A stretch of 64,000 nucleotides of DNA from Cupriavidus sp. U2 (GCF_009663685.2 NZ_RCOG02000007.1:1-64000); one strand, 5' to 3'. Counted from the stretch's first letter, positions 8,276 through 16,456 are shown. Program-made: numbers and translations. The notes: generated by a model not told the origin, from the sequence alone.

Positions 8276-8339
8276 TGCCGGCAGTTGAGGGAAGCCCACG
8301 GGCTTCCCTTTCTTCTTTCTTGCCGCATGCCGGCACATT
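8276..8339 (+). promoter_or_regulatory. nested hairpin leader of the SbcD-like gene
   Basis: The outer arms GTGCCGGCA (8276-8284) and TGCCGGCAC (about 8330-8338) can pair across an inner terminator-type hairpin, GGGAAGCCC-AC-GGGCTTCCC, which is followed by a T/C-rich run. The GGAGG for the start at 8357 lies just downstream. Two competing folds are possible, as expected of an attenuator, but no ligand or leader peptide can be inferred. Confidence 0.45.
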
Positions 8340-8356
8340 CCCTTGGAGGTTCCACA

Positions 8357-9808
8357 ATGCTCAACGATGGCGGAAGCCTGCTTGCTGCGCATTTCTCTGA
8401 TTTGCACTATTCCCCCGGCCATTTGGCCGAATCGGATCGATGCTTTGGTTTTGCGGTAGAGGACGCGATCGCAAGTCGCTGCCATGTTGCCGTGGTGTCG
8501 GGCGATTCGACGGATCACCGGCTCGATGCCCACACGCCGGCGCTCTCCGCGCTGGCACGACGGATCCACCAGTTGTCGGCCCGCATGCCGGTGTTGATGT
8601 TGCAGGGAACGTTCAGTCACGAACCGCCCGGCACGCTGGATCTGTTTCGACTGATTGGAGCAAGTTGCCCCGTGTACGTCGCAGAGCGGATTCACCAGGT
8701 CGCGCTGATTGGCGAGTCGTTCTTTCCTAGCGATGGCGCGATTTTCAGCCAGCCGGAAATGGACAGTCTGCTGACGCAGCACGGTCCGCCGGACGTCGTA
8801 TTCACCTGCGTGCCCACGGTCAACAAGGCCGTGTTGGCGGCTGCGGCCGGCGTGGCAAGCGCTGCGACGGCGATTGGCGATCACCTGGCTGACTATCTGG
8901 CCGCTGCAGGCGCCGTGAATCGTCAATGGCGGGCACGGGGAGTCCGTACGATCGGTGTCTCGCACGGCACAGTCAACGGTTGCCAGACGGAGCACGGCGT
9001 GCCGATGGCCGGACTCGACCACGAGTTCTCTATTGGTGCACTGTTCAATGCCGACTGCGACGCGTTCATGCTCGGCCACATTCATCGCGCCCAGCAATGG
9101 GAGCGTGAGGGCAGGGTGGTTGCCTATCCGGGGTCCATCGGAAGGTTCCACTACGGCGAGATCGGCGCGAAGGGCTATCTGCAATGGCGGGTTTCACCGG
9201 GCGAGGCTACAGCTTCTCAGGTGAGAACGCCGGCGAGTGAGACTGTCTGCATCGACTTTGACGGGCCGCCTGACATGGCAAAGCTTGCCGAGATAGCCGC
9301 CGACGCTGCCAACAAGTGCGTGCGGGTGCGCTGGACGGTCAACGAGGAGCATCGCCAACTTGTGGATCGCGAGGCCATTCAGGCGCTCTTCGGTGCCAGT
9401 GCTGAGGTCAAGCTGGAAGCACGTGTCCTGCCGGCTGTTCGCAGTCGCGCCGAAGGCATCAGCCGGGCGGCAACTTTGTCCGAGAAGCTGGGGCGGTGGT
9501 GTGAACTGACCGGCGTCGACGCTAATCCGTTGCTGGACAGTCTGTCGATGCTCGAAAACCTCGAAGCACAAGCGATTGCCGATCAAGTGCTAGCTGGCCT
9601 TGCTGAGATCCCCATCCCTGCTACGCAGGAGGTGCACGCTGTAGAAGCTGCTGCGCTGCCCTTCGTTGCGAAACTGGGGGAGTTGGAACTGGATGAAACT
9701 GTTCCCGTACCTGAGTCGATACCTGCCGTGCCGGCAACGAAATTGGCAGCACCCATCGCGTCTACGGCCACGCCAATGAACTGGCTGACAGACGACCTTT
9801 TTTCGTAG
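8357..9808 (+). CDS. SbcD-like metallophosphoesterase (DNA exonuclease subunit), variant motif
   Basis: The start at 8357 has GGAGG 7 bases upstream, giving 483 residues. Calcineurin-type metal motifs are in order: D15-L-H17, G49-D50-STD, H203 in 'GVSHG', and G240-H241-I-H243. The third motif, normally GNH(D/E), reads G84-T-F-S-H88-E89, so the metal-bridging Asn is missing. SbcD pairs with the SbcC ATPase to cut DNA hairpins and ends, and an SbcC-like gene lies 680 bases downstream in the same direction. The C-terminal half is probably the cap and SbcC-binding region. The Asn loss is either a family feature or a sign of altered chemistry. Confidence 0.8.
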   Translation: MLNDGGSLLAAHFSDLHYSPGHLAESDRCFGFAVEDAIASRCHVAVVSGDSTDHRLDAHTPALSALARRIHQLSARMPVLMLQGTFSHEPPGTLDLFRLIGASCPVYVAERIHQVALIGESFFPSDGAIFSQPEMDSLLTQHGPPDVVFTCVPTVNKAVLAAAAGVASAATAIGDHLADYLAAAGAVNRQWRARGVRTIGVSHGTVNGCQTEHGVPMAGLDHEFSIGALFNADCDAFMLGHIHRAQQWEREGRVVAYPGSIGRFHYGEIGAKGYLQWRVSPGEATASQVRTPASETVCIDFDGPPDMAKLAEIAADAANKCVRVRWTVNEEHRQLVDREAIQALFGASAEVKLEARVLPAVRSRAEGISRAATLSEKLGRWCELTGVDANPLLDSLSMLENLEAQAIADQVLAGLAEIPIPATQEVHAVEAAALPFVAKLGELELDETVPVPESIPAVPATKLAAPIASTATPMNWLTDDLFS

Positions 9809-9873
9809 CGATACGCCAATCCCTAGAACATGCAGAGCCATGTTCCGACAGCCTTCGTGGCTGTCGAAAACTG

Positions 9874-9903
9874 GTTTTACCCGCGTCCCTGACGCATCGA
9901 CCC
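9874..9903 (+). repeat. conserved intergenic box, copy 2
   Basis: This is the second copy of the 30-base box seen at 2404-2433. The stem GCGTC/GACGC is kept and the loop is CCT instead of TTC. It lies in a 176-base gap between the SbcD-like gene and the gene at 9985. The gap also holds stems GACAGCC/GGCTGTC near 9848 and GACGGG/CCCGTC near 9933, just ahead of the 9985 start. Confidence 0.6.
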
Positions 9904-9984
9904 CGCAGTATCCATTTCTTTTCTATCTACCCAGACGGGTGCTTCCCGTCCGGGGCGCACTCTGTCCTACGCCTGGAGTGCCAC

Positions 9985-10500
9985 ATGATTCTCTACCACG
10001 CCGGTCCTGACTGGCTCTTTGTTGAAGAGACCTTTATCAACCGCTCGGAGATGGCAAAGCGCCTTTGCGAGCAACATGATTTTACGCAGTGCATGATGTA
10101 TGAGCCGTTCGGCCCCGGCCGCGGCGCCGTGATCGCCAAGCGCGACCACATGCTGGTGATGGCCTTGGGCGAGGCGGGTGGAAACACCTTCTTTGCCGTT
10201 GCGCCGTCCAAAGAGCTGCAGGACTTGATCTGGTCATTCTCGAACGGTCTGGCCTCTCAGTGGAGCGAACTGGAATTGCGAGCCCTCACCGGCCAGCAGG
10301 ACTGGGACGCCGTGATGAAGCTTGCTGGCGTGCAGTTTTCCGCCGCACGCCGCTCAGTTGAGCGGGCGATTGCCGGTAAGCCGGAGCACGATGCACCTTC
10401 GCTGCCTGATATTCCGCAATGGGACGAAAGCGTCATGGAAGTGCCGTCCGACTATCTCCATTCCTTCAACGGCTCGGAGGTTTCCGAATGCGCCCACTGA
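9985..10500 (+). CDS. hypothetical protein, 171 aa, coupled to the SbcC-like gene
   Basis: The ATG at 9985 begins a soluble protein with no signal, membrane helix or recognised motif. Its last 13 bases overlap the start of the SbcC-like gene, so the two are almost certainly co-translated. The gene sits between the SbcD-like and SbcC-like genes, where standard sbcDC operons have nothing. A third subunit or a regulator of this nuclease is therefore possible. That is inference from position only. Confidence 0.65.
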   Translation: MILYHAGPDWLFVEETFINRSEMAKRLCEQHDFTQCMMYEPFGPGRGAVIAKRDHMLVMALGEAGGNTFFAVAPSKELQDLIWSFSNGLASQWSELELRALTGQQDWDAVMKLAGVQFSAARRSVERAIAGKPEHDAPSLPDIPQWDESVMEVPSDYLHSFNGSEVSECAH

Positions 10501-12812
10501 AGCTGACGCTGTCGGGATTCCACGGAATCCGCGACGGCATGCATAGGGATAGCGTCACCGTCGACCTGTCGGCGGTGCCAGGCGGTCTGATCGCCCTTGT
10601 CGGTCCCAACGGGGCGGGCAAGACAACGATCATGGACAACCTGCATCCGTTTCCGATCATGCCGAGCCACGCGAGCAAGATGTCGGCCGACGCATTCTCG
10701 TACTGGGACCATCTCTGTGCCCCGCGCGCGGAGAAGGATCTGGAATGGGAGCACGGCGGCAGGACATACCGCTCCGCGTTCGCGTTCCGTAACCCTGGTA
10801 AGAGCCGCAAGGCCGAGTACTACTTGTTTGAGAAGAGCGCCGATGGCGACTGGAAGCCGATTCAACTGGCTGACGGCACGCTGTCGGATGGCAAGGCGGA
10901 CACCTACAACCGGTGTCTCGAAGCCGTTCTTGGGTCGCCCGAAGCGTTCTTTACCAGTGTGTTTTCTGCCCAGAACCGGCGGCCACTCGCCAGCTATCAG
11001 CCAGGCGAGATCAAGAAGCTGCTCGCCGAGCTGCTCGGGATCGATCACTTGCGAGACCTATCTGCGAAAGCAGGCGAGGTTTCCAAGCTGCTCACCCGCT
11101 CGCTGGACACCCTGCAGCGCGACATGCTGACCCTCACGGGGAAGCGTGAGCGGGCGGCCGTGGTGGCTCGCGATATCTGGCAGATGGGCGAAAGCCTAGA
11201 TGCCGAGCGCCATGCACGTGACGAGGAGACAGCGAAGGGCGCCAAGCTGCTGCAGGAGCGCGCGACGCTTGCTGCAAAGCAAGTTGCTAATGCCGGTACC
11301 GAAGCGCGGTTGCGGGAACTGAGCCAGCGCAAGGGTGATTTGGACCAGCGTGCGGCCTCGCTGACCAACGATGAACAGGCGGCCGCCGGACGTGCTGCTG
11401 CACGTCGGCGCGATCTAGATCGGCAAGCGGCAGGCCATCGTGCGGTATTGGCGGAGGCCTCGGCCATTGAGGCGGCTGCTGGCGAAAGGGATGCAGCGCA
11501 ACTGGCCACTGGCCAGCGGCAGGCAGAAATCGCCAGTCAGCGCGTAGTCGTGGAGAAGCTCGATGCTCTGCAGGTCCAGCACGCGGCGCTTAGTTCCGAG
11601 CTCACGGGCCTGGAGCAGCAAGGTGTTGCGGGCGCGAAGCTTGTTGAGTCGTTGAAGCTGCAAGCTGACGTCATCGAGACCGTTCCCTGCCGTGATGATC
11701 CGATGCACGCCACCTGTCCATTGCTGGCGCAAGCTCGCAATGCCAAGACAAACCTTGGAGAACAGGTTGTATCGGTGAAAGCACTGCGTGAAAGCTATCG
11801 CAAGAAGCTTGATCAGGTGCAATCGATGCAAACTGGGGTTGCGGAGTGTGCTACGGCGCGCGCTGAACTTGCTGCACTGCAGGCACGGCTTGATAGCGAT
11901 CAGCAACGGCTGCAGCGACTCACGGCGTTGGCCGCCAAGAAGCCCTTGCTAGACGCTGCGCGCGAAGGACTGGCGCAGACTGAACGCGATCTGGCGGCAT
12001 TGAGCGAGGAGGATGCATCACGCACTGAGCGCCACAAGCGCGATATCGCGGACGTGCAATCCCAACTCGAAGCGGTGCGTCGGGAACTGGCGACGCTGGC
12101 CACGGAGGACGTGACCGGCATGCTGGCCCAGATGGATCGCCAGATTGCAGTCAGCCGGGAGGCTGTCGCTGCGATTGCAGGCCGGATCGAGGCGTTGATT
12201 CGGCAGGAGAGCATGTTGGTGGCCGAGCGGGAGCGTCTGGATGTTGAGCTTGCCGGCTTGCCGGCAATCGAGGCGAAGGCGCAGGCGCTGTCCGACCAGA
12301 TTGCGCAATGGAAGCTGCTTGCGAAAGGCCTGGGCAACGATGGCGTGATCGCGTTGTCCATCGACGACGCGGGCCCGGCCATTACCCAGATCGTCAATGA
12401 CTTGCTCCTGGCCTGCTATGGACCGCGATTCACCATCGCGATTCAGACGCAGACAGCGCTGGCCAGCGGCGAGATGCGCGAGGGCTTTTCCATCAACGTG
12501 ATCGATGCCGATAACGACACCACGAAGGAGTTCGGTGTGATGTCGGGTGGGCAAAAGGTCTGGATCAACGAGTGCCTGACGCGCGGAATCGCCCTCTATC
12601 GGGCGCAGGATGCGCAGCAGCCTTTCCAGACGCTGTTCACCGATGAGGCGGACGGTCCGTTGGATCCGGAGCGCAAGCGCGCCTTCATGAAGATGAAGCG
12701 CGAGGTGCTGCGGGTCGGCGGTTATCAGCGGGAGTACTTCATCTCGCAGACACCCGACCTGGTCGACGACGCCGACGGCGTCATCGATGTCGTTGCGCTG
12801 GCGTTGCAGTAG
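10488..12812 (+). CDS. SbcC/Rad50-like ATPase
   Basis: The ATG at 10488 has GGAGG 7 bases upstream and gives 774 residues. Walker A is G39-PNGAGK45-TT. Long heptad-like helices flank a central hook-type site with C401 and C410 (PCRDDPMHATC), which replaces the usual CxxC. The ABC signature is S686-GGQ and Walker B is 'LFTDEADGPLD' with D719 and E720. This is the SMC/Rad50 architecture, although it is shorter than E. coli SbcC (about 1050). With the SbcD-like protein it should form an ATP-driven end-processing nuclease. Stand-alone versions occur on phages and plasmids, where they support replication or recombination. The C-x8-C hook is a notable variation. Confidence 0.85.
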   Translation: MRPLKLTLSGFHGIRDGMHRDSVTVDLSAVPGGLIALVGPNGAGKTTIMDNLHPFPIMPSHASKMSADAFSYWDHLCAPRAEKDLEWEHGGRTYRSAFAFRNPGKSRKAEYYLFEKSADGDWKPIQLADGTLSDGKADTYNRCLEAVLGSPEAFFTSVFSAQNRRPLASYQPGEIKKLLAELLGIDHLRDLSAKAGEVSKLLTRSLDTLQRDMLTLTGKRERAAVVARDIWQMGESLDAERHARDEETAKGAKLLQERATLAAKQVANAGTEARLRELSQRKGDLDQRAASLTNDEQAAAGRAAARRRDLDRQAAGHRAVLAEASAIEAAAGERDAAQLATGQRQAEIASQRVVVEKLDALQVQHAALSSELTGLEQQGVAGAKLVESLKLQADVIETVPCRDDPMHATCPLLAQARNAKTNLGEQVVSVKALRESYRKKLDQVQSMQTGVAECATARAELAALQARLDSDQQRLQRLTALAAKKPLLDAAREGLAQTERDLAALSEEDASRTERHKRDIADVQSQLEAVRRELATLATEDVTGMLAQMDRQIAVSREAVAAIAGRIEALIRQESMLVAERERLDVELAGLPAIEAKAQALSDQIAQWKLLAKGLGNDGVIALSIDDAGPAITQIVNDLLLACYGPRFTIAIQTQTALASGEMREGFSINVIDADNDTTKEFGVMSGGQKVWINECLTRGIALYRAQDAQQPFQTLFTDEADGPLDPERKRAFMKMKREVLRVGGYQREYFISQTPDLVDDADGVIDVVALALQ

Positions 12813-12835
12813 CGCCCGGCGCCATTCACTAACCA

Positions 12836-12871
12836 TATGCCCGTTTCCCGAAAGGGAGCGGGCATTTTTCT
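12836..12871 (+). terminator. rho-independent terminator
   Basis: ATGCCCG...CGGGCAT with inner TTTCCC/AGGGAG pairing forms a stem of about 13 bp, followed by TTTTTCTT. It lies just after the SbcC-like stop codon and immediately upstream of the next small gene. Confidence 0.8.
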
Positions 12872-12884
12872 TGGATCTAGGTAT

Positions 12885-13082
12885 ATGCCCTTAACAGTTG
12901 TCCTACAAGTATGCGATACAGCAGTCCCGCGTGGAACCACGGCCGATCGTGCTGCGCGCATCCTTCGGCTCCTTGCAGATGAAGTTGTTAGCCAGATTCC
13001 TCAGTTGGAAGACGGCACCAGCGTGCGCGTATCGAAGCAGAACGGGCTGGTCCTTGGCGTTGCAACTTACACCGTTGACTGA
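12885..13082 (+). CDS. small hypothetical protein, 65 aa
   Basis: The ATG at 12885 follows a weak AGG site. The frame is also open from 12837, but that start would fall inside the terminator hairpin. The product is a compact alpha/beta-like soluble peptide with 'TSVRVSKQNGLVLGVATYTVD' near its end. I do not recognise it. It could be the first gene after the terminator, transcribed with the 13094-13465 frame. Confidence 0.4.
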   Translation: MPLTVVLQVCDTAVPRGTTADRAARILRLLADEVVSQIPQLEDGTSVRVSKQNGLVLGVATYTVD

Positions 13083-13093
13083 TGTCCTGAGGA

Positions 13094-13465
13094 TTGTCTA
13101 CCTCTGACGGAGGGATACGGTCCTCGCAGATTCTTCCGATAGTTGAGGCACGTGTTGCCTCCCAGCTCCTACTCTTCCGTATGCCAAAGGTATTCGTCAC
13201 GGCCGAAGAGGCCGAAAAGCTGCTGCCGCGTCGGCGGCGAATTCACACCTTCATCCGCATCTTCGGATGGCAGGGCGACAATGTTGAACGTGATGCGCTG
13301 CTCGAGGTGTTCAAGGCTGCGAAAAACGTTGAGGTTTCGCAGGAAGCCGCCTGCTTCGATCACTACCTCGCGGTGAAGATCGACGGCATGGTGACGTACA
13401 TCGAAACCAATCTGAAGGCGCTGGCCAAATTCGGCCTGTTGCCGCCGGCACGCAAAGCTGCCTAA
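13094..13465 (+). CDS. hypothetical protein, about 94-123 aa
   Basis: The open frame starts at a TTG at 13094 near a GGAGG-like sequence that lies downstream of it. The first ATG is at 13181 and begins 'MPKVFVTAEEAEKLLPRR', which looks like a natural protein start but lacks a ribosome binding site. The product is soluble and basic at its ends, with no known domain. The neighbours are equally unknown, so no role can be offered. The gene is probably real, with an uncertain start. Confidence 0.5.
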   Translation: MSTSDGGIRSSQILPIVEARVASQLLLFRMPKVFVTAEEAEKLLPRRRRIHTFIRIFGWQGDNVERDALLEVFKAAKNVEVSQEAACFDHYLAVKIDGMVTYIETNLKALAKFGLLPPARKAA

Positions 13466-13501
13466 CTTCGTTCACCGGGTCTTGGACCCGTCTATTCATT
13501 G

Positions 13502-13542
13502 AGCCCGCCCACCTCCAAAGGTGTTGGCGGGCTTTCCTTTTT
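13502..13542 (+). terminator. terminator-type hairpin in the leader of the 13556 gene
   Basis: GCCCGCC plus CACC pairs with GGTG plus GGCGGGC, with a two-base bulge, and is followed by a T-rich run. The ATG at 13556 lies only 14 bases after the T-run, so this is either the end of the upstream transcript or an attenuator for the next gene. Confidence 0.65.
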
Positions 13543-13555
13543 TGGGAACCTCATC

Positions 13556-14053
13556 ATGACAATCTCATGTGCATCGTTCACGCCGGCGCAGGATGCGTGT
13601 ATTGCTCGCGCTGTTGAGCAGGGTAAAAACGAAATTAAGGTGTGCGTCGCGGCCGGGCAGGTCCCGCCCACGACAGCGACGTTTGCTGAGCTGGAGCCTC
13701 ACCTGCATACGCGGTGTCTCGGTGGTCTTTGCAACAAAGATGGAGAATTCTTGCAACTGTTTCCGCGCAACTCGGAATCGAGCACCGCAACGTTCAACCA
13801 GGCAGCGGAAGTTGTGCGACGTGCGCTTGGCGAATGGATGTCCAGCAGTATCGAACGTAACGCGCTACTCGTAACCGAATTGGTGGAACTAGCTATGAAC
13901 GCTGCTTGCGCGGCTGTCCAGGACAAATTGGGCATCGAGCATGGTGATGCAGCGGGTCAGTTCTTCTCTGGCCAACAGGGAGAACTTGTGCAGTCAGCGC
14001 TTGCACGCTACGTGCTCTTCGAGATCGCGTTGATGTCGGAAGTAAGCCGATAG
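13556..14053 (+). CDS. hypothetical protein, 165 aa
   Basis: The start at 13556 follows a weak GGGAA site. The protein is soluble and mostly helical, with a short Cys-containing stretch near residue 55 (HTRCLGGLCNK) that might bind a metal, although only two cysteines are close together. No family comes to mind. It lies between leader hairpins on both sides and is transcribed with its neighbours on the plus strand. No function is assigned. Confidence 0.6.
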   Translation: MTISCASFTPAQDACIARAVEQGKNEIKVCVAAGQVPPTTATFAELEPHLHTRCLGGLCNKDGEFLQLFPRNSESSTATFNQAAEVVRRALGEWMSSSIERNALLVTELVELAMNAACAAVQDKLGIEHGDAAGQFFSGQQGELVQSALARYVLFEIALMSEVSR

Positions 14054-14102
14054 GCGGCGCCGGCGCGCCGGCCATCGTGGCTGTAACCCAGCTTTCTTTT
14101 AA

Positions 14103-14126
14103 CCCCTACGGGCCCGCCCGTAGGGG
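14103..14126 (+). promoter_or_regulatory. perfect leader hairpin of the PP-loop gene
   Basis: CCCCTACGGG pairs perfectly with CCCGTAGGGG around the loop CCCG. There is no T-run after it. The start codon at 14150 lies 24 bases downstream, repeating the hairpin-then-start layout seen before most genes in this segment. Confidence 0.5.
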
Positions 14127-14149
14127 CGGCCCCGTTCTATTGGGCCATC

Positions 14150-15106
14150 ATGGAAACTATTTCTTTGTTCCCGCAGGGCGCGTTCGAACCCATTGAGCGC
14201 AAGATCGACAAGGCTATCGCGACCATCTCATCTTTGCTCCAACAGCGACATCCCATTGTCGTGGCGTTTAGCGGTGGGAAGGACAGCAGCGTTGTGGCTG
14301 CGCTGGTACTGCACGCAGCCATGCTTCATCGTGCTTCGGGAGGCAAACCGATCATCGTTGCGACGACGGGCGATACGCTTGTCGAATCACCTGAGGTTGC
14401 TCAGCACTACCGTGCCGAATTGCGCCGCATGCTTCAGTTTGGAAAGCGCCACGGTTTCAAGGTGATCGCGAAGGTTGTCCAACCATCAATGGCCTCGACC
14501 TTTCAGTTAAAGGTGTTATCCGGCCGCGGACTTCCGAGTTTCCCCGGCACCCATGGTGATTGTTCGACTGATTTGAAAATTACTCCGCAACGGTCCTTTC
14601 GGCGGAAGCTGTTCAGGCAGTTAGCAGAAAAGGGCCTGCCGGTACCCGTGACGTGCTTGGGCACCAGGTATGTCGAAAGCGCGAGACGGGCTGGAGCTAT
14701 GCGCTCGCGCGGCGAGTCCGATCAAGTGGCCATGACGATTAAGGACGGGGATTTGGTGTTGAGCCCGATTTCGCGGTGGTCCGATGATGACGTCTGGGAA
14801 GCTGTCGGGCTATACGGCGGTGGAGCTTTGCCCGGGTTCTCGGATTTTGAGGATATGCGCCGCATCTATGCGCATTCGGTCGGTACAGGCTGCGCTGTTG
14901 TGGCAGACGCGATTCTTGAGGGCGTTGCACGAAAGCAGGGTAAGTGTGGCGCGCGCCTGGGTTGCCATGTTTGTCAAATGGCTGAAGACAAGAGCCTCGC
15001 CAACATGATCGAGTTCGACGAACGCTATGCGTATGCACGTGGTTTGCAACGCCTGAATCGTTTTATTCGGTGTGGCGAAACAATAAAGTCCGATAAATTT
15101 GACTAA
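14150..15106 (+). CDS. PAPS-reductase/DndC-like PP-loop protein
   Basis: The 318-residue protein has the PP-loop 'FSGGKDSS' (S41-G-G-K44-D45-S46), which binds and activates with ATP. A cysteine at C138 (CSTDLKITP) and a cluster C266, C272, C275 (LGCHVCQMAEDKSL) could hold an iron-sulfur cluster. This layout is shared by PAPS reductases and by DndC-type sulfur-incorporating proteins, and the GCxxC...DKSL motif is closer to DndC. DndC is usually about 500 residues, so this is a short form or has lost its end. No dndB, dndD or dndE partners are visible. Sulfur chemistry on nucleic acid is possible but unproven. Confidence 0.7.
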   Translation: METISLFPQGAFEPIERKIDKAIATISSLLQQRHPIVVAFSGGKDSSVVAALVLHAAMLHRASGGKPIIVATTGDTLVESPEVAQHYRAELRRMLQFGKRHGFKVIAKVVQPSMASTFQLKVLSGRGLPSFPGTHGDCSTDLKITPQRSFRRKLFRQLAEKGLPVPVTCLGTRYVESARRAGAMRSRGESDQVAMTIKDGDLVLSPISRWSDDDVWEAVGLYGGGALPGFSDFEDMRRIYAHSVGTGCAVVADAILEGVARKQGKCGARLGCHVCQMAEDKSLANMIEFDERYAYARGLQRLNRFIRCGETIKSDKFD

Positions 15107-15174
15107 GAAAGTCGTAGATGGAAAGCTTCCTATCGACCGTAGAGCCTTCCTCCGTAAGGTTCTACGACTTTCTT
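15105..15174 (+). repeat. 14-bp perfect inverted repeat after the PP-loop gene
   Basis: Bases 15105-15118 (AAGAAAGTCGTAGA) are the exact reverse complement of 15161-15174, with 42 bases between them. The interior contains two smaller stems around GGAAAGCTTCC and CCTT...AAGG, so a three-way RNA junction is possible. It begins within the stop codon of the PP-loop gene. It may be a terminator (the 3' arm ends CTTTCTT), a small RNA, or the remains of a mobile element or attachment end. Confidence 0.6.
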
Positions 15175-15369
15175 GTCAGCCGGCCAGTCACTTTCGTCGA
15201 CGATCCGTTTTCTAGTTTCACTGCAAGTCTGCACCGCCTTCGGCACCAATAGGCCGGCCATATGACTCCGGTGCTGGCCTGATCTGGAAGGAACCCACAA
15301 CGCCCACGCCCCTTGGCTTCAGCCTCGGGGCGTTGTCATATGCGCACCTCGCAATGAGAATTCTTAAGT

Positions 15370-15573
15370 ATGGCGACTGATCGGCCTCAACGAGGCAAAC
15401 CGCACGCTGCGGTGTCTCACAAGCTGGGCGAGAAGGGTTCGCTTGCAGTCGGACTCAGAGTCTGCGGCCATCGAAAAGTGTGCGGAATGTTAGCGACAGC
15501 TTCCGAACCGACGCGACGCCAATCATATCGGTGTGATCGATGCGACGGTCGCTTCTCCTGGGCCACATCCTGA
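15370..15573 (+). CDS. possible small CxxC protein, 67 aa
   Basis: The ATG at 15370 lies about 30 bases after a hairpin with arms ACAACGCC and GGCGTTGT (15300-15340), the same layout as other genes of the segment. The basic product has two Cys pairs (CGHRKVC and CDRCDG) that could bind zinc. No family is recognised and there is no clear ribosome binding site. It is the last candidate gene of the accessory segment. Confidence 0.3.
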   Translation: MATDRPQRGKPHAAVSHKLGEKGSLAVGLRVCGHRKVCGMLATASEPTRRQSYRCDRCDGRFSWATS

Positions 15574-15897
15574 CTACGCTGCCCCGATCATCTGCGCCGC
15601 TGCCGAGTGTGGCCGAGAGGCTGCGTTTGTTATCTACGTGGAGCCGACGCTTGAATGTCACGGGGTAGACAGGCCCGAGCGGCAGAAAATGGCCGGACCC
15701 GGCCGTCGGTCCACCTTCGCAGGCTGGCTAGGCTCGATCGGCGGCTCGCGACCCATCACCGACCTCCGCCCAAGCGTCCTTGATTGACTGTTCATGCTCA
15801 GTGAGCGGTCCATAGAGGATCTGTGCGACGGTGAATATTTGGAGAAGCAGTGGGCTTCTTTGTCCACGGCCTCCGAGTATGGGCATTGGTTTATCGG
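15574..15897. other. region without a supported gene
   Basis: I see no convincing gene here. Several overlapping short frames exist on both strands without start signals or protein-like composition. It separates the accessory segment from the phosphatase region. Confidence 0.4.
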
Positions 15898-16179
15898 CTA
15901 TCGAGGGACGCCTGGCTCGTCATGCTTGTCAAATGCCGGGTTGGCGGCATCTTTAGAATGCATGGATGCTGCGTGATCGGCCTTCTGTTGCTTGACCGTC
16001 TGCTCGCTGGGCGGGTACTCGCCGTTCTTCTTGGTGTATGTGCCGTCGTGCTTGGATTTTGCAAGCTCCTTCTTGACCTCTGCACGGCTGCGACTCTGTG
16101 AGGAATCGCTGCCGCCTTGCGCAAAGGCGGGCAGCGCAATGCTGGCCGATAGAACGATGGCAAATGCGAGACCTTTCAT
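15898..16179 (-). CDS. DUF4148 small exported protein
   Basis: I chose the ATG at 16179 because AGGAG lies 8 bases upstream and because it begins a clean signal peptide (MKGLAFAIVLSASIALPAFA, cleavage before QGG). The mature part contains 'SRAEVKKELAKSKHDGTY', typical of the DUF4148 family. These short periplasmic proteins are abundant in Burkholderiales and have no known biochemical role. The C-terminal third is Lys/His/Asp-rich. The gene is transcribed away from the phosphatase genes, so the two share an intergenic promoter region. Confidence 0.8.
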   Translation of the reverse strand: MKGLAFAIVLSASIALPAFAQGGSDSSQSRSRAEVKKELAKSKHDGTYTKKNGEYPPSEQTVKQQKADHAASMHSKDAANPAFDKHDEPGVPR

Positions 16180-16456
16180 TTGACTGACTCCTGCCCCGGC
16201 TGATGCCGAATATACGCCTTTAAGGGATTGAACCGGCAATCTGATCTGAGATGGCGGTCGATTCCTTTATAGCGATCCAAGGCTTCTGACTCGTTGAATG
16301 TTGATTACAAGTTGGTAATGTTGACAACGAGCGGTTGTCGAATCTACTGGAGCCAAAGGTTCAACGTGACAGCTTGAACGGCATAGCAGTCAATGTGTCA
16401 TGTAGTCGCCATATTGCTGCTTCATCCTCTCGTCTCCAATCAGGGAGGAAGTCACA

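Noticed and set aside
15533-15976. Two short plus-strand frames between the accessory segment and the DUF4148 gene
   Set aside because: They overlap other candidates, lack ribosome binding sites, and the second is antisense to the well-supported DUF4148 gene.
16260-16456. Possible Pho box upstream of the first alkaline phosphatase
   Set aside because: GTGACAG and GTGTCAT half-sites exist, but the 11-base spacing of PhoB direct repeats is not met convincingly.
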